Source of the DNA: Amorphophallus konjac
Taxonomy: Eukaryota > Streptophyta > Magnoliopsida > Alismatales > Araceae
NCBI GenBank assembly: GCA_022559845.1
Contig: CM040125.1
Span: 285,558,200 to 285,622,199, forward strand
Length of the DNA stretch: 64,000 nucleotides
Direction: 5' to 3'
The translations under genes and the position numbers were made by a program. The notes under the pieces were generated by a model that did no database searches, had not been told where the DNA came from, and saw nothing but the letters and a program-made list of their open reading frames with translations. Below, in pieces: positions 47,321-57,926 of this stretch; position 1 is the stretch's first letter; the number at the start of each line of letters is the position of its first letter.

Positions 47321-48152
47321 GACGGCCTTGTTTCTTTACTGGATGCTTCTCATCTTTGATGTCCTGCTCCTTCATCAGTGGGCAGTTTGGGATCCGATGC
47401 TCTCGGCTCCCGCATCGAAGACAAGCTCCTAACTTCCTCCAACATTCCTCGGTCTTATGGCAAGCTTTATCACAATACTTGCAAATTTCCTTTGATGGTG
47501 TGGTGGTGGAGAATGGCCTGTCATTCTTCTGGAATTTCTTTGCCTTGGAGGCTCCCCTCCCATGAAAAATCGCTTCTTATTGAAGGATTGTTTGAATTTT
47601 CTCGGGCTTGTGACAGGTTCCTTCTTGTCTCTTCCTCGAATTCACTCGGATAATTCGGTGGCATCTTCCAGCAATTGGGCACGCCGAACTATCTCCGAAT
47701 AGACTTGGATGTCCATCGGGGCAAGTTGTGTGATATAATGGGGCCGAAGCCCATTGAGGAATATTCTCGCCTTCATCTTTTCCGTACACACCAAGTGGGG
47801 TGCATACCTAGATAATCTGGAAAACTGGGCCTCACACTCGGCCACTTTCAAGCCCTGTTGTTTTAGAACGGCGAATTCCGCGACCTTCTTCTCCTGGATA
47901 TGGTCGGAGAAGTACTTGTTGTTGAAATGCTCTGTAAATTCATCCCATGTGACATGGTATTCTGGCAGTGTTGCTTCTATGGATTCCCACCAGCATCGAG
48001 CGTCCCGCTCTAGTTGGAATACGGCCAGTAAAACCTTCTCCTCGTCCGCGCATTGCATTACACGGAAGATTCATTCCATCTCCTTTAGCATATTCTCGGC
48101 ATCCTCGGGGTTGGATGAACCCGTGAACCTCGGTGGGTTCATGTTACGGAAA
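47321..48152 (-). pseudogene. gag: C' gag, cut by B2
   Basis: The gag core ('MQCADEEKVLLAVFQLERD', 'TWDEFTEHFNNKYFSDH', '[20 protein letters not shown]') runs from 48058 to 47642, then frameshifts separate the basic linker and the zinc-knuckle part. The N-terminus is removed by the B2 insertion at 48152. Gln codons here show what two C1 stop codons replaced. Confidence 0.88.
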
Positions 48153-51100
48153 TGTCACGCCCCGAGCCTTTATTACAGCGAAAGACTCGCTCGAGGAACG
48201 CGAACAGCCGGCATGGTAAGCCTCTTGCAAGCAAGAATAATCAGAGCGTAAGACAATCACACACATAAATGCAATTGCACAATATTTACTTAAACTCCTA
48301 CTTTATTTCATTGGTAATCAAGTATTCAAGTACAATAACCTTTTCATACTTTTTCCATTCCACTATACTCAAGAAATAAGAAATTACAAAGACTCGATCT
48401 AAACAATATAGACTTTCCTAAGTCTTCACTCCCATCTTGACAACACTTTCATTTGCTCTCGGACCCGCTACTTGTATAACCCGAATCCGAATTCGAATCA
48501 ATTTCATTTCCTGAAAAAGATTAGAAATAGGTAATGAGCACACTTGCCTAGTTGGTATCTTCGCATCAACATGATTAGCACTATTTAAGTAATTAGCATT
48601 TTAGCTCTAAAGAATAAGGCAAAATCATGCAAATGCAATAAATCATGCAATCAAACCAAAGTAACAAGACGATCATGTAAGATAGGATGAACGAGTATGA
48701 ACTAGTAAGAATGTTACAAGTATGATCAAGAATGTAGCATGGCCTTTCATGAACAAGAATGTAACGAGAATGTACTTTCACTTTTCACTTTCATAACCAT
48801 AAAGGTTACGCACGAGAACGTCAATCATGTAGCAATTCACTAGATTTTCACGAGTGCTCCTGGATTTCACTTATTTATAAAGAAAGTACTCCCAGCGCAA
48901 TGCGACGTCAGTAGTATCATACCCCATGGTTTATAATAGTATGTTTCCGACAATCAGCCGAGGGGACTAGCATAGAACCCTTAGACACAATCAGCGCCCG
49001 AACTGCATCTTCACGTATAAATCAAGCTACTTCCATGAGTGTAACAATAAATATGGCCAAGAATGTAATAAGTTCAATCAATAAGCTCATGACAACAACC
49101 ATCAAAGAATGAATGCTTCAATTAGAATATGAGAGATCAAGAATGATTTAAGACAATGTTATGCTTATGGGAACAAATCGGCAGCATAACGGTAAATTTC
49201 TTTAACTTCCATTCATTATATTAAGTTTCTTGATCGATATGATAAGTCCTAGACCATTATCAAGCCATCTAGGGACTTAGAATATCAACCCTTGGGTCAA
49301 ACCTCGGGTTAACTAGCTCAAGCATTGTGACGGTCTTGTACGGGGCCGTTACGTTCACGTGACGGTCGAGCCTTGATCCGTTAGAATGACTGAATCTAAA
49401 AATAATAATTGGACTCAGTTAAACGTGACGGTTGTATATTGGGTCGTTATATGGGCCTGACGGTCCAATATAGATCCGTTACATTGCTAGAACCAGAAAA
49501 CATCGATAGTGCTTTCTAATCAATTAGGTTTTAAAGGTACAACCAACTCGGCGTCCTAGTGAGAATCCCAGGCTCACAGAGAATTACGGAGGCCTTGAAA
49601 TAATATTTCCTATTCCATTGGAAGGAATATCTAATAGAGAGTTCCTCATGTCCAAGAATATGTTCCTATAGTGCAAAGTGTGAACTAATGCACAACATAC
49701 CGGAATATGTGCCATGTACTTGAAGAAAATGACTCTATTGATAGAAAAGACTGTGAATCCATGTGAAACCATGATAAAACTCCGGCAATACATCTTTTGA
49801 AATCATACTTTAAATACAAACTATTAGAGTTTAGCCAATGAAATTAACATAACTCCAAATAACTTAAAAGGCTTGTAATCATGCAATTCCTATCATGAAT
49901 CAATAAATAAACTCAAAGTCATGATACCAGGTCAAAACTTAGATAACTAGGCTTATTTATAAGTAAATTGACTATTTTCCAATTCTGTCTACAGTTCTCC
50001 TGACGGTCGAGAGTGGGGGCGTCACAGTGCTTGTGACGGTTTATCGTGGACCGTTACCGTATTGTAACGCTCCATCTATGGTCTGTCGACACAACAGAGC
50101 AAATTTTCATACAACAGAGAGTGTGACGGCTTATCGCAAGGCCGTTACAGTGTTGTGACGGTCTAAGTATGATGCGTCAGAGTCCCTGCTAATAGTATAA
50201 AGAAATTAAAAGACTATGATTTGAAACCATGTCATGTTTTGAAAAGATTTAACTATCCCAATCATGACAAAATGAAGTAAAGGTCATCTAGATGCATAGG
50301 TTGCAGTGAATTGACAAGATAATATCTTTGATCTTTGATTAGGGCTAAGGATATGTATGTATGCATGAACCCACTAAAACATGAAATCATGATCTATAGT
50401 GCATGAAATTAAGCACAATTAGAGGGCTTTTATCCATAACGAGATGTTTTTGCCAATCATGAGATAATCTACCTCTTATCTGGGCTTTAAACTTCTAATT
50501 TGTGTCTTCAAGACACGCCATAGTTCTTCCCTTCCTGAGATTTTTCAACAACTTCACGTCGCTCTAACTCTTCAACCTCTTGACCTAAGGACGTGAAATT
50601 TAGAGGTTAGGAAGATGATACTATTGGGAACAAAAAGTTCTAAAGTATCTAATTCTAATTACCTCTTTTAGGCTCTCTTTTTTCCTGATCTTCAGTGGTC
50701 CTTTGCTCAGAATCCTGGACTGCTATGACCGAATCAGCGACTTTAGAAGCCTTTATCTCTCTGGTTACTTGATCTCCTAACATGAAATTTTGAGGGTAAT
50801 TAGTCTAAAGTATTAGGAACAAAATACTCTAAAGAACTTACCTGAGATTCTATCTCCTTACCCTGATTTCACGCGAGCCAAAAGTAAGGGTCGCTCAGTT
50901 CAAAACTAGGTCCTATTTATAGGGTTTTAGCTAGGGTTTGAGGATTAGATCGATTCTAGAGTCTCTGTTAAAACTTAGATCAACTTCTAAGAGTTTTTAA
51001 TATCTCTACTAGTCTTCCCATCTCGATCCCTAAGAGATAAGCTAGTAAAAATCTAATCTTTTTTTTGTTCTTCCTCTTACGGAATCAGCAGGGTGTGATG

Positions 51101-51472
51101 GTCCAGTCCTGATGCGTCACATGCATGTGGCGGTCGCCCGATAGACCGTTACATTCAACGTGAATAGAGTTTCAATTTAATAAAACTCTTTCTTCGTTAT
51201 ATATATATAATTATCTTATAAAAATAGTATTTATCCTTAAAATTCGTGAATAGGCTAAATAACCTTCTAGAATATGGGCCAAACTTAATGGGCTTGGTCC
51301 ATGAACCTATTGGGTTTCAATTAAATAGGCTAGGTTACTTGTTTACCATATTTGGGCCTTATAACCCATTTATTAATTCAATAATTTATTTATTAATTTA
51401 TTTAGCCCTTATAAATCTCATAAAATAATTAAATATACCAAAAATAATTTATAAAAATTCTGGGGCCTTACA
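48153..51472 (-). repeat. 3' LTR of B2 (3320 bp)
   Basis: Starts TGTCACGCCCCGAGCC and ends GGGGCCTTACA. The copy at 52818-52852 plus 60331-62450 covers its first two thirds with few changes. It carries inverted-repeat groups TGACGGTC...GGCCGTTAC (49325-49500, 49995-50200, 51095-51160) where B1 has AGCGGTC...GGCCGCTA. Confidence 0.92.
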
Positions 51473-51485
51473 CCCTCCCTCACTT
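51473..51485 (-). other. Polypurine tract of B2
   Basis: AAGTGAGGGAGGG on the minus strand before TGTAAGGCCCC, the LTR start. Confidence 0.85.
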
Positions 51486-51627
51486 AAGAAAGTTTGGTCC
51501 CCAAATTTATAATATGAGTTTTTACGGAGAGTGTTCGTATTTTAAAGTATTAAAATTTAACGTAAGGCGAATGGGTTAAGAGGGTACCTTTAATCATCTC
51601 ACCTCCCTCGTCTAGAATGGCATTTAA

Positions 51628-52590
51628 TCAGCCTCGCTTCCCGCGTCCGTTGTTATCCCTTGAGGATTGTTCGTTAATGAAAGGACACAGAGGCAAGCGA
51701 TGTTCCCGGTTTCCACATTTGAGACAAGCGTCGAGACGCTTCCAACATTCTTCTGTCAAGTGCCCAAATTTTTCACAAAATGAGCAAGGTGCCATGGCTT
51801 GCTCCTTCTCTTCTTTAACTTTCTTGTTCTTTCCATTTCCATTTCCATTTCTTTTTCCTTTACCGTTCCCATTACGGGACCTCTTAATGTGACACTTTTC
51901 ATCCTCATCCCCGTCTTTCTCTTCTTGCCTATCATGTTTTCGGCTTGACCTCTCTCCTCGGAGCCTTTCCACCTTCTCCATGGTTCTTTCTCATAGATGC
52001 GCTCTTTGTATCATCTCGGTATAGGTGCGGATATTCTGAGTTCCAAGTTGTTGGATAAATTCGTGTCTTAAACCATCCATAAATCGGTTGGCCTTCAATA
52101 AATAGGTGCTTATCAAGTGAGGAGCATAAGGTGCTAGTCGAGAGAATTATAATTCATATTCTGCCACGGACATCGTGCCTTATTTTAAGGAGGCAAATTC
52201 CATAGCCTTCCTCTCTTTCATATGCTCGGAGAAATACTTGGCTCGAGAAAGTGTAAGAAAACCCTCCCATGTATGAGGTGCATCTGCAGGTGGCGTCGGA
52301 ATGAATTTCCACCATGTATGAGCATCCTTGTTGAGTTGGAACGTGGCAAGTCAAACTTTCTCCTGGTCGGTGCATTGCATGACATTGAATATTCGATTCA
52401 TTTTGTCGATCCAATTTTCCGCTTCATCTGGGTTAAAAGATCTAGAGAATCGTGGGGGATTTAAACTTCAAAAATTGCTATGTAAGTTCCCTGCGCTAGC
52501 CCTTCCACCAGCTTCGGCCACTATCTGTAGGGCTTGGGTAAGTCCCGCAACAGTTTGATGCATCTCGTCCCAGTTTATACGATGAGCCAT
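51628..52590 (-). pseudogene. gag: B2 gag
   Basis: ATG at 52590 ('MAHRINWDEMHQTVAGLTQA'). The gag core is recognisable: 'NPPRFSRSFNPDEAENWID', 'MNRIFNVMQC', 'AHTWWKFI', 'TWEGFLTLSRAKYFSEH'. A Lys/Gly/Asn-rich linker with GNGKGKRNGNGNGK repeats precedes a good zinc knuckle, CSFCEKFGHLTEEC, and a second Cys/His cluster, CLKCGNREHRLPLC. The C-terminal 117 codons are open; upstream parts contain several stops (for example near 52351). TAG/TGA-terminated at 51628. Confidence 0.87.
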
Positions 52591-52797
52591 TGAGAATCAA
52601 GGTACTTGAGAATATGGACATTTTAGTTATTTAGAGTCGGGAAGATTTATCCTAAGATAATTTCTATATAACTATCTCATCCCAAGTCTACCCAATTCTC
52701 ACATAGGTGAGGAATTCTTCCTTAGTTCAAAGGTAGGGGTCCTTAAACCTTGGACTTATCCTACGACATGACTCTTCTCCCTAAGTCCTGAGATTTA

Positions 52798-52810
52798 GGC
52801 TCTGATACCA
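52798..52810 (-). other. Primer binding site of B2
   Basis: TGGTATCAGAGCC on the minus strand, a perfect tRNA-Met site, seven bases from the LTR border at 52818. Confidence 0.9.
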
Positions 52811-52817
52811 ACTTAAA

Positions 52818-52852
52818 TATCACGCCCCGAGCCTTTATTACAGCGGAAGACT
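52818..52852 (-). repeat. B2 5' LTR, inner scrap before A2
   Basis: TATCACGCCCCGAGCC (TG to TA at the terminus) through AGACT, matching the start of the 3' LTR. It continues after A2 at 60331. AGACT (52848-52852) is the A2 target duplication. Confidence 0.9.
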
Positions 52853-55251
52853 TCATGGGGACATCACCTCCCATGCTCACGTTCACAGCTCGTCTCCTCG
52901 CCCCGATTGCATCCGGCATGGTCTAGTTATTTAATTTTGAGTCCTATGTAATTTTTATTTGAGTCATTTGATGTATTTTCCCTCTTATTTGAGTCGTGTA
53001 CCTAGGTTAATGAGTCATCTACCTAGGTTAAGTGTCATTAGATTGTTTAGAATGGTTATTGGGCCCAATTCTTTGGGCTAGGCCCAGGGGCGCCCCTACC
53101 ACCTTGGTCTTTGGTCATTGTAATAAGAGTCAGGGACTTTTGTAGAAATGTGGGTTGCCTATATATAGGACCCCATTTCCTCCATTTGAACTAATAAATC
53201 AATGAATGAAAATTGCCATTAGAGAGTTCAAATTTCCTATTGGAGAGATTACATTAGTTGGGTGAGAAACCCTTGGGAGTGATTCCCACCTATCCCCCCT
53301 CTCTCTGTACCTCTCTCTCTCTAATAAGTTATTTTCTCTCTCCTTCACTTTCTCTCTCTAAAACCTACGCCCCTTTCTCTCTCCTCCCCTCCCAACCACC
53401 TTTCTCTCTCTTCCCCCCCTCCAATAACTCATCTCCAACTCCCCACCAACCCACCTTAACTCCACCCCAGCCCCAAGGGAGATTCCACCACTCCCCACTC
53501 CACCCTCCAACCACCAACCACCCACTCCCCTTCCCCAAGCACCCTCTCATCTCCCAAGGGAGAATTCTCACTCCCTAAGCCCCCTTTTACCTTCCCCACA
53601 CACCTCTTCCCATCCCCCAAGACCAAAATTTAATCCCACCCTTAAACCATTTTCAAATACCCTTTCCCTCTCACCCACCTTCCCAAATTCGTAGCTCCTC
53701 CTCCCACCACCTGTTAGACTTACTTCCAGACCCCATTCTTCCCTTCCCCCACCTTGGGACACCCCCTCCTAGACCCCCTCACAGCCCGGGCTTTCCCCAC
53801 ACTCATCCACCCCCATTTCCCCTCCCATATACCCCATTCCCCCCCGTCATCTTCAACCTACAGTTCCCAGTTGTAGATCTACAGAAGAGTACCAGCTTGC
53901 AGAGGCGACCACAGTTTCCTCTAAATGTTTCTGAAGGATCAAGAGCCATCGTTGGAAGCGTCTCCCAGTCCTCTTTGCAACGGCGGTGGTCCCATTCCGT
54001 TCTGAGTTCGTGATCGCCCAGGGTAGTCATTCTTCCCCGACTGCGCAAAGCCTCCCTGGCAAGAGACCAGATCCGGAGTGGAAGCCCAACTGCGACGATC
54101 CTGCTTGGAATCTGATTGATAGTTCTTTTCAAAACGCTTCTACTACGAGTCTTCTTTCTTCTCCAAAAGGCAGAGCTCAATTTGACATCCGGAACCAGGA
54201 GTTATCAATTTTCTCCCCCGGGTGCGCGGTTCTGATTCCCCACAGTCTGCACCGACCTCTCATCAGAGTTCAGAGCCCACTGGTCTCCTCCGACAACGTT
54301 TAGCTTCCCCGCCAGTTTTGCTTCGAAGAGGACCTGTCAACGGTTCCAACGGCTTTGACGGCACCTGATTTTGAGTTCAGGAGCGGTCGTGGCATCCTCT
54401 TCTTCCTGCTGTTGGAAACATGAAGCTGTTAGAACCAAGGGTCTGCCACCCTGTTCAAGCCCCTACCCCGACCAGAAGCGGTTCCCAAAGAAATCAACAA
54501 AATTCAAACATCATCCTGATCCAGCTACGAAGAATCTCCAAGTGGTCTCGTCATCGGAAAAATTCTGGAGTGGTCACAGCATCCTGATAACCATCAGTCA
54601 GTCCTGAAGCATAGACAGCGGACAGAACCGATGTCGGCTTCCTTGTTGATCGCTAGTTCGGTGTCACCCCTCCCCGCTTGGCTGGCTGAAGGCCCCTCCT
54701 GGTGTGGAGGTAGTTTTGGATGTAATATCAGTTGACCCCCACCCCTAGATCCCCCCCCTTGCATGGGGTGTAGTGTTGTAACAATTTGAGCAGGTCAAGC
54801 TACCCCGGCGCGGTGTGTGGGGAACCCACGCTTCCCCGCTCGCCCACGTCTCCGAGCGGGACCGATTTCTTCAAACCGGTCGAGTAAGTGCTCCACTCAT
54901 AGCTCCATTCAGTGCTTGTTCTTTCTAATATTAGTTCAAAAACTCCGCTGGCCGTGAGAGTGAGAGCCTGATCTTTGAGCTCCTTGCTTCAGGAGATCAC
55001 CGTGAGGTGAGGAGTGTAACCCGTGCCTTGGCACCTCGTCGGCTCCCTTGAATTGGGCTGCCATTACCCTTGGGAATTAACCTAGGCCTTGCTGGCCCTC
55101 TACCAGCAAGGGCCCAGCCCTCACAACCTCTCCTTAACATTTCCACGCTACCTCGGGTCTTGGGTGAACATCGGGTGAGCGGTCGCCATTATCGGTCCGT
55201 TTGAATTGCAAATTATGCTTGTTCATTTTGGTCCAAGGGTGTGTCACATCA
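52853..55251 (+). repeat. 5' LTR of A2 (2399 bp)
   Basis: TATATATAG at 53160-53168 is the likely promoter TATA. Downstream, about 53280-53720 is a pyrimidine-rich, G-poor leader with CTCTCT runs. Ends GTGTGTCACATCA. Matches 57927-60330 and A1 along its length. Confidence 0.94.
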
Positions 55252-55253
55252 AT

Positions 55254-55265
55254 TGGTATCAGAGC
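55254..55265 (+). other. Primer binding site of A2
   Basis: TGGTATCAGAGC, a perfect tRNA-Met complement, begins two bases after the LTR end. Confidence 0.93.
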
Positions 55266-55359
55266 AAGTTATTGACTTGTCTCTACAAGTCAAGTCCTAG
55301 GGCATGCTTCCATTGGAGTCATCATCAATCCGACCCTTGCATTGATCCCCCCGATCATC

Positions 55360-56004
55360 ATGGCCACCTCCTACTTAGCCTACTCACCACCCATGGACTT
55401 CATCCTAGATAGGGATATTACCTTTGACGGATCACGTTCTAGTGACTATCTTAGGTGGGAGGCTACCATAGAAAAGTACTTTGAAAAGAATTGGGTATAT
55501 GGATCCGCGAGAGTCCGAAAGGCCAAGGGACGGTTTCGGGGTCAAGCCAAGAGTAAGTGGGAACACATAGAGGGATTAAGAAGGGTTAGGAAGCAAGAGC
55601 CCATTTCCTCATGGGATGATATGAAGGTAGAACTTAGAAAGATCTACATTCTCAAACATTCCCACCCCTCCTACTCAAGCACCCCTAACCCGAAGAGCAC
55701 TACCACTCCTCCATCCCCACCCGGCCAACTTGAGACCGACCTTTGGTCTCCACCCCCACCAACCCCAACAAATCACCTCTCAACCAACATAACTACACTT
55801 CGCAACCAAGTCCTCTCCCTTAAGACCCAAATAAACCAAGCATCCACCTCTCCACAATTTCCCTTGGTCCCCACCACTATCCCTCCATCGTCCCCTAAAA
55901 AGGGTACACCCCCCCAATCAACCCAAACTGAACCAACCCACCTTCCACTTCCAACCCCAACCCTACCCCAACCTAGGCCACCACTACTTCCACTCCCAAC
56001 CTAA
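55360..56004 (+). CDS. gag: A2 gag-like protein
   Basis: ATG at 55360, 214 residues to TAA at 56002-56004. Residues 20-100 show the retrotransposon gag pattern: 'FDGSRSSDYLRWEATIEKYF', 'RFRGQAKSKWEHIE', 'SSWDDMKVELRKIY'. The rest is Pro/Thr-rich. No zinc knuckle is seen. The stop may be secondary, because the same frame stays open on the other side up to 57348 apart from one more stop. Confidence 0.7.
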   Translation: MATSYLAYSPPMDFILDRDITFDGSRSSDYLRWEATIEKYFEKNWVYGSARVRKAKGRFRGQAKSKWEHIEGLRRVRKQEPISSWDDMKVELRKIYILKHSHPSYSSTPNPKSTTTPPSPPGQLETDLWSPPPPTPTNHLSTNITTLRNQVLSLKTQINQASTSPQFPLVPTTIPPSSPKKGTPPQSTQTEPTHLPLPTPTLPQPRPPLLPLPT

Positions 56005-57348
56005 GTTCGACCTCACTCACTACCCCGGGTACACCATGCCCCAACCATCATCACCCCATCTCCAAAAGACCTTCCCATTCCCTTGAGAAAGGAGGTCAAA
56101 CCCACTCACATAGGAATAGTTGCTAGCCCAGACCCTCTCCCTGCCCATAAGGAAGCCCGAGTTCACACCAATGGTGAGGAAGAGCCTCAACCCTTCACCA
56201 CTTCAAATAATCTGGATCTTCAAGAGCCACAAACCTTCACAAAAGGCACTATAATCATAGATGGGCCCCTAGCTAGATAGCTAAAGGAGAGACCAATTCA
56301 CCCCATCAAGTCCTATATTTGTCCTCCCATAGAGCAAAACCTGCCCATTATACCCTTCTCATCCTATCACACCATAATCCAAACATCCTACCAAGTGGAA
56401 ACCTTAGAGGATCTTCTCAAGGGCTTAGCATGGCAATTAGAGTTGACTGGCATGTTGACTGCCATGACCCAACAACTTAGGAGCCTAGACCTCCTACACC
56501 TATGTATTGGGTCCATCACCTCAATGTGCACCATGGGTTGCTACACTAGTGACCTCCTATTATTTCTCCCTATACTCGATAAGCCCGATGCTATCCATGA
56601 ATTAGTGTTGCTTATCTCGGGTAGAACGTCGAGCCCTCCACTCATGGCCGACCCACTCATAAAGAACTTCGGCCCAGTTGTCTCATTAGAGGAGGATGAC
56701 CCACCACCACTTAACGATCTTGAGGACATAGGGCCCCTTCCCCTCGATAACCCTTTTTATGATCCCTTCCAATGGGGGTCAAAGAAACCATGGGACCCAA
56801 CCACCTTATCCACCACCCACCTGTCCCTATCCCAACCCACCATGTTTGACCCAATCCACCCCATCCTAGACCCGGGTTACACCTTGGGAGCCATGACCTT
56901 GGGCCACATATCCCTAGGTAATAAGGTTGTGCCCCACCCCATGATGACCACCTTCTTAGATCCATTCGATCCTTTCCAATGGGAGTTCAAAGGTTGTCCC
57001 ACACCTATACACATGGAAGTCACTTTTGGGAAAAGTATGCATGTCTCTAGGCTTTCCACACCCCTTGGCATGAACACTATGTTGGGTCCATTCATTCATA
57101 TCACCCACATGTCAAGTAGAAAGCATGAGTGGTCCAAATTTGGATGTAGTGGTCCACCTTCACTCATCATGAGTCATAGGCATGATAGGAGTATTCATGG
57201 ATATCCGGGTCCCCCAACATTTGTCACCCCCATGCATGACCGGATCACCGATGGATGCCCCGGTCCTCCCCATTCCATCAAATTCTTCTTGGCGTCAAAG
57301 CATGATTGGTCTACTTTTGGTTACCCGGGTCCACCCAATCACCCCTAG
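56005..57348 (+). pseudogene. A2 proline-rich central ORF of unknown function
   Basis: In the frame of gag. Readable from 56005 with one TAG at 56278-56280; the 317-codon part 56395-57348 is uninterrupted. It occupies the place of protease to integrase but shows none of their motifs. 'DPFQW' occurs twice, and near the C-terminus four copies of a motif like 'HDxSxxGYPGPP' lie 15-25 residues apart. No family is recognised. It could be captured sequence, a divergent gag extension or a degenerate remnant that has kept its frame by chance. Confidence 0.5.
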
Positions 57349-57349
57349 A

Positions 57350-57926
57350 ATGTCAACATTCACAAAATTACATGAAAGCCTTCGCAAGCACATAAGCAAG
57401 GAAAATGAGATCTATAAGAGGCAGGCTGACTCCCTTCGGCGTCACCAAGAATTCCACGTGGGTGACTTTGTGATGGTGAGGAAGGAAAGGCTCTCCCCAG
57501 GAGTCATCTCCAAATTGAGGCCACGTGGGGCTGGTCCCTTCTAGGTCCTGAGGTGCATTGGCACTAATGCCTATGAGTTAGATCTCCCCGAGGAGTATGG
57601 AGTGAGTCCCACATTCAATGTAGCCGACCTATTGCCATATAAGGGACCCACGGTGGTACCCAGTGAGAATATTGAGCCTATTCCCTCCGTTGAGAGAGCA
57701 CCCACCCGTGAGGAGAGACCACCAGCCAAGAGAGCCCAGCGTGAGCGCATTGAACGAATATTGGATGAACAGGTCACTACCACCAGGAGCAAGGTATACG
57801 AGCGCTATCTCGGCAGGTGGATGGATTGGTCTCGTTCGGAAGACTTGTGGGTAGTACCACTCTACACCCTCCGAGGAGGGAAGGACACTTACTCGACGGA
57901 GTCGAGTTCTCCGCACCCCGGGAGTA
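57350..57926 (+). pseudogene. pol: A2 integrase C-terminus and chromodomain
   Basis: In the +1 frame relative to gag. 'FTKLHESLRKHISKENEIYK' and 'FHVGDFVMVRKERLSPGVIS' are the integrase C-terminal (GPY/F) region; a TAG at 57542-57544 falls right after 'GAGPF'. 'AYELDLPEEYGVSPTFNVAD' follows, then a chromodomain-like 'RIERILDEQVTTTRSK' and 'YLGRWMDWSRSEDLWV'. This marks the A family as a chromovirus derivative. A 17-bp palindrome (57891-57907) lies 20 bp before the LTR. Confidence 0.82.

Larger units (their letters stand above)
27316..48152 (-). mobile_element. Element C': chromovirus inserted in B1, split by C1 and cut by B2
   Basis: C' begins at TGTCACGTCCCGAGC inside the B1 RNase H. Its 3' LTR (27316-30264 plus 43065-43860) is interrupted by C1. 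Polypurine tract, integrase, RNase H, reverse transcriptase, protease and gag follow up to 48152, where B2 is inserted in gag (candidate duplication GGAAA, 48148-48152). The 5' LTR is outside the window. Confidence 0.88.

Noticed and set aside
55254..55265. tRNA-Met-like sequence (also 3925, 39016 and 52798)
   Set aside because: Only the 12-13 bases complementary to the tRNA 3' end are present; these are primer binding sites, not tRNA genes.
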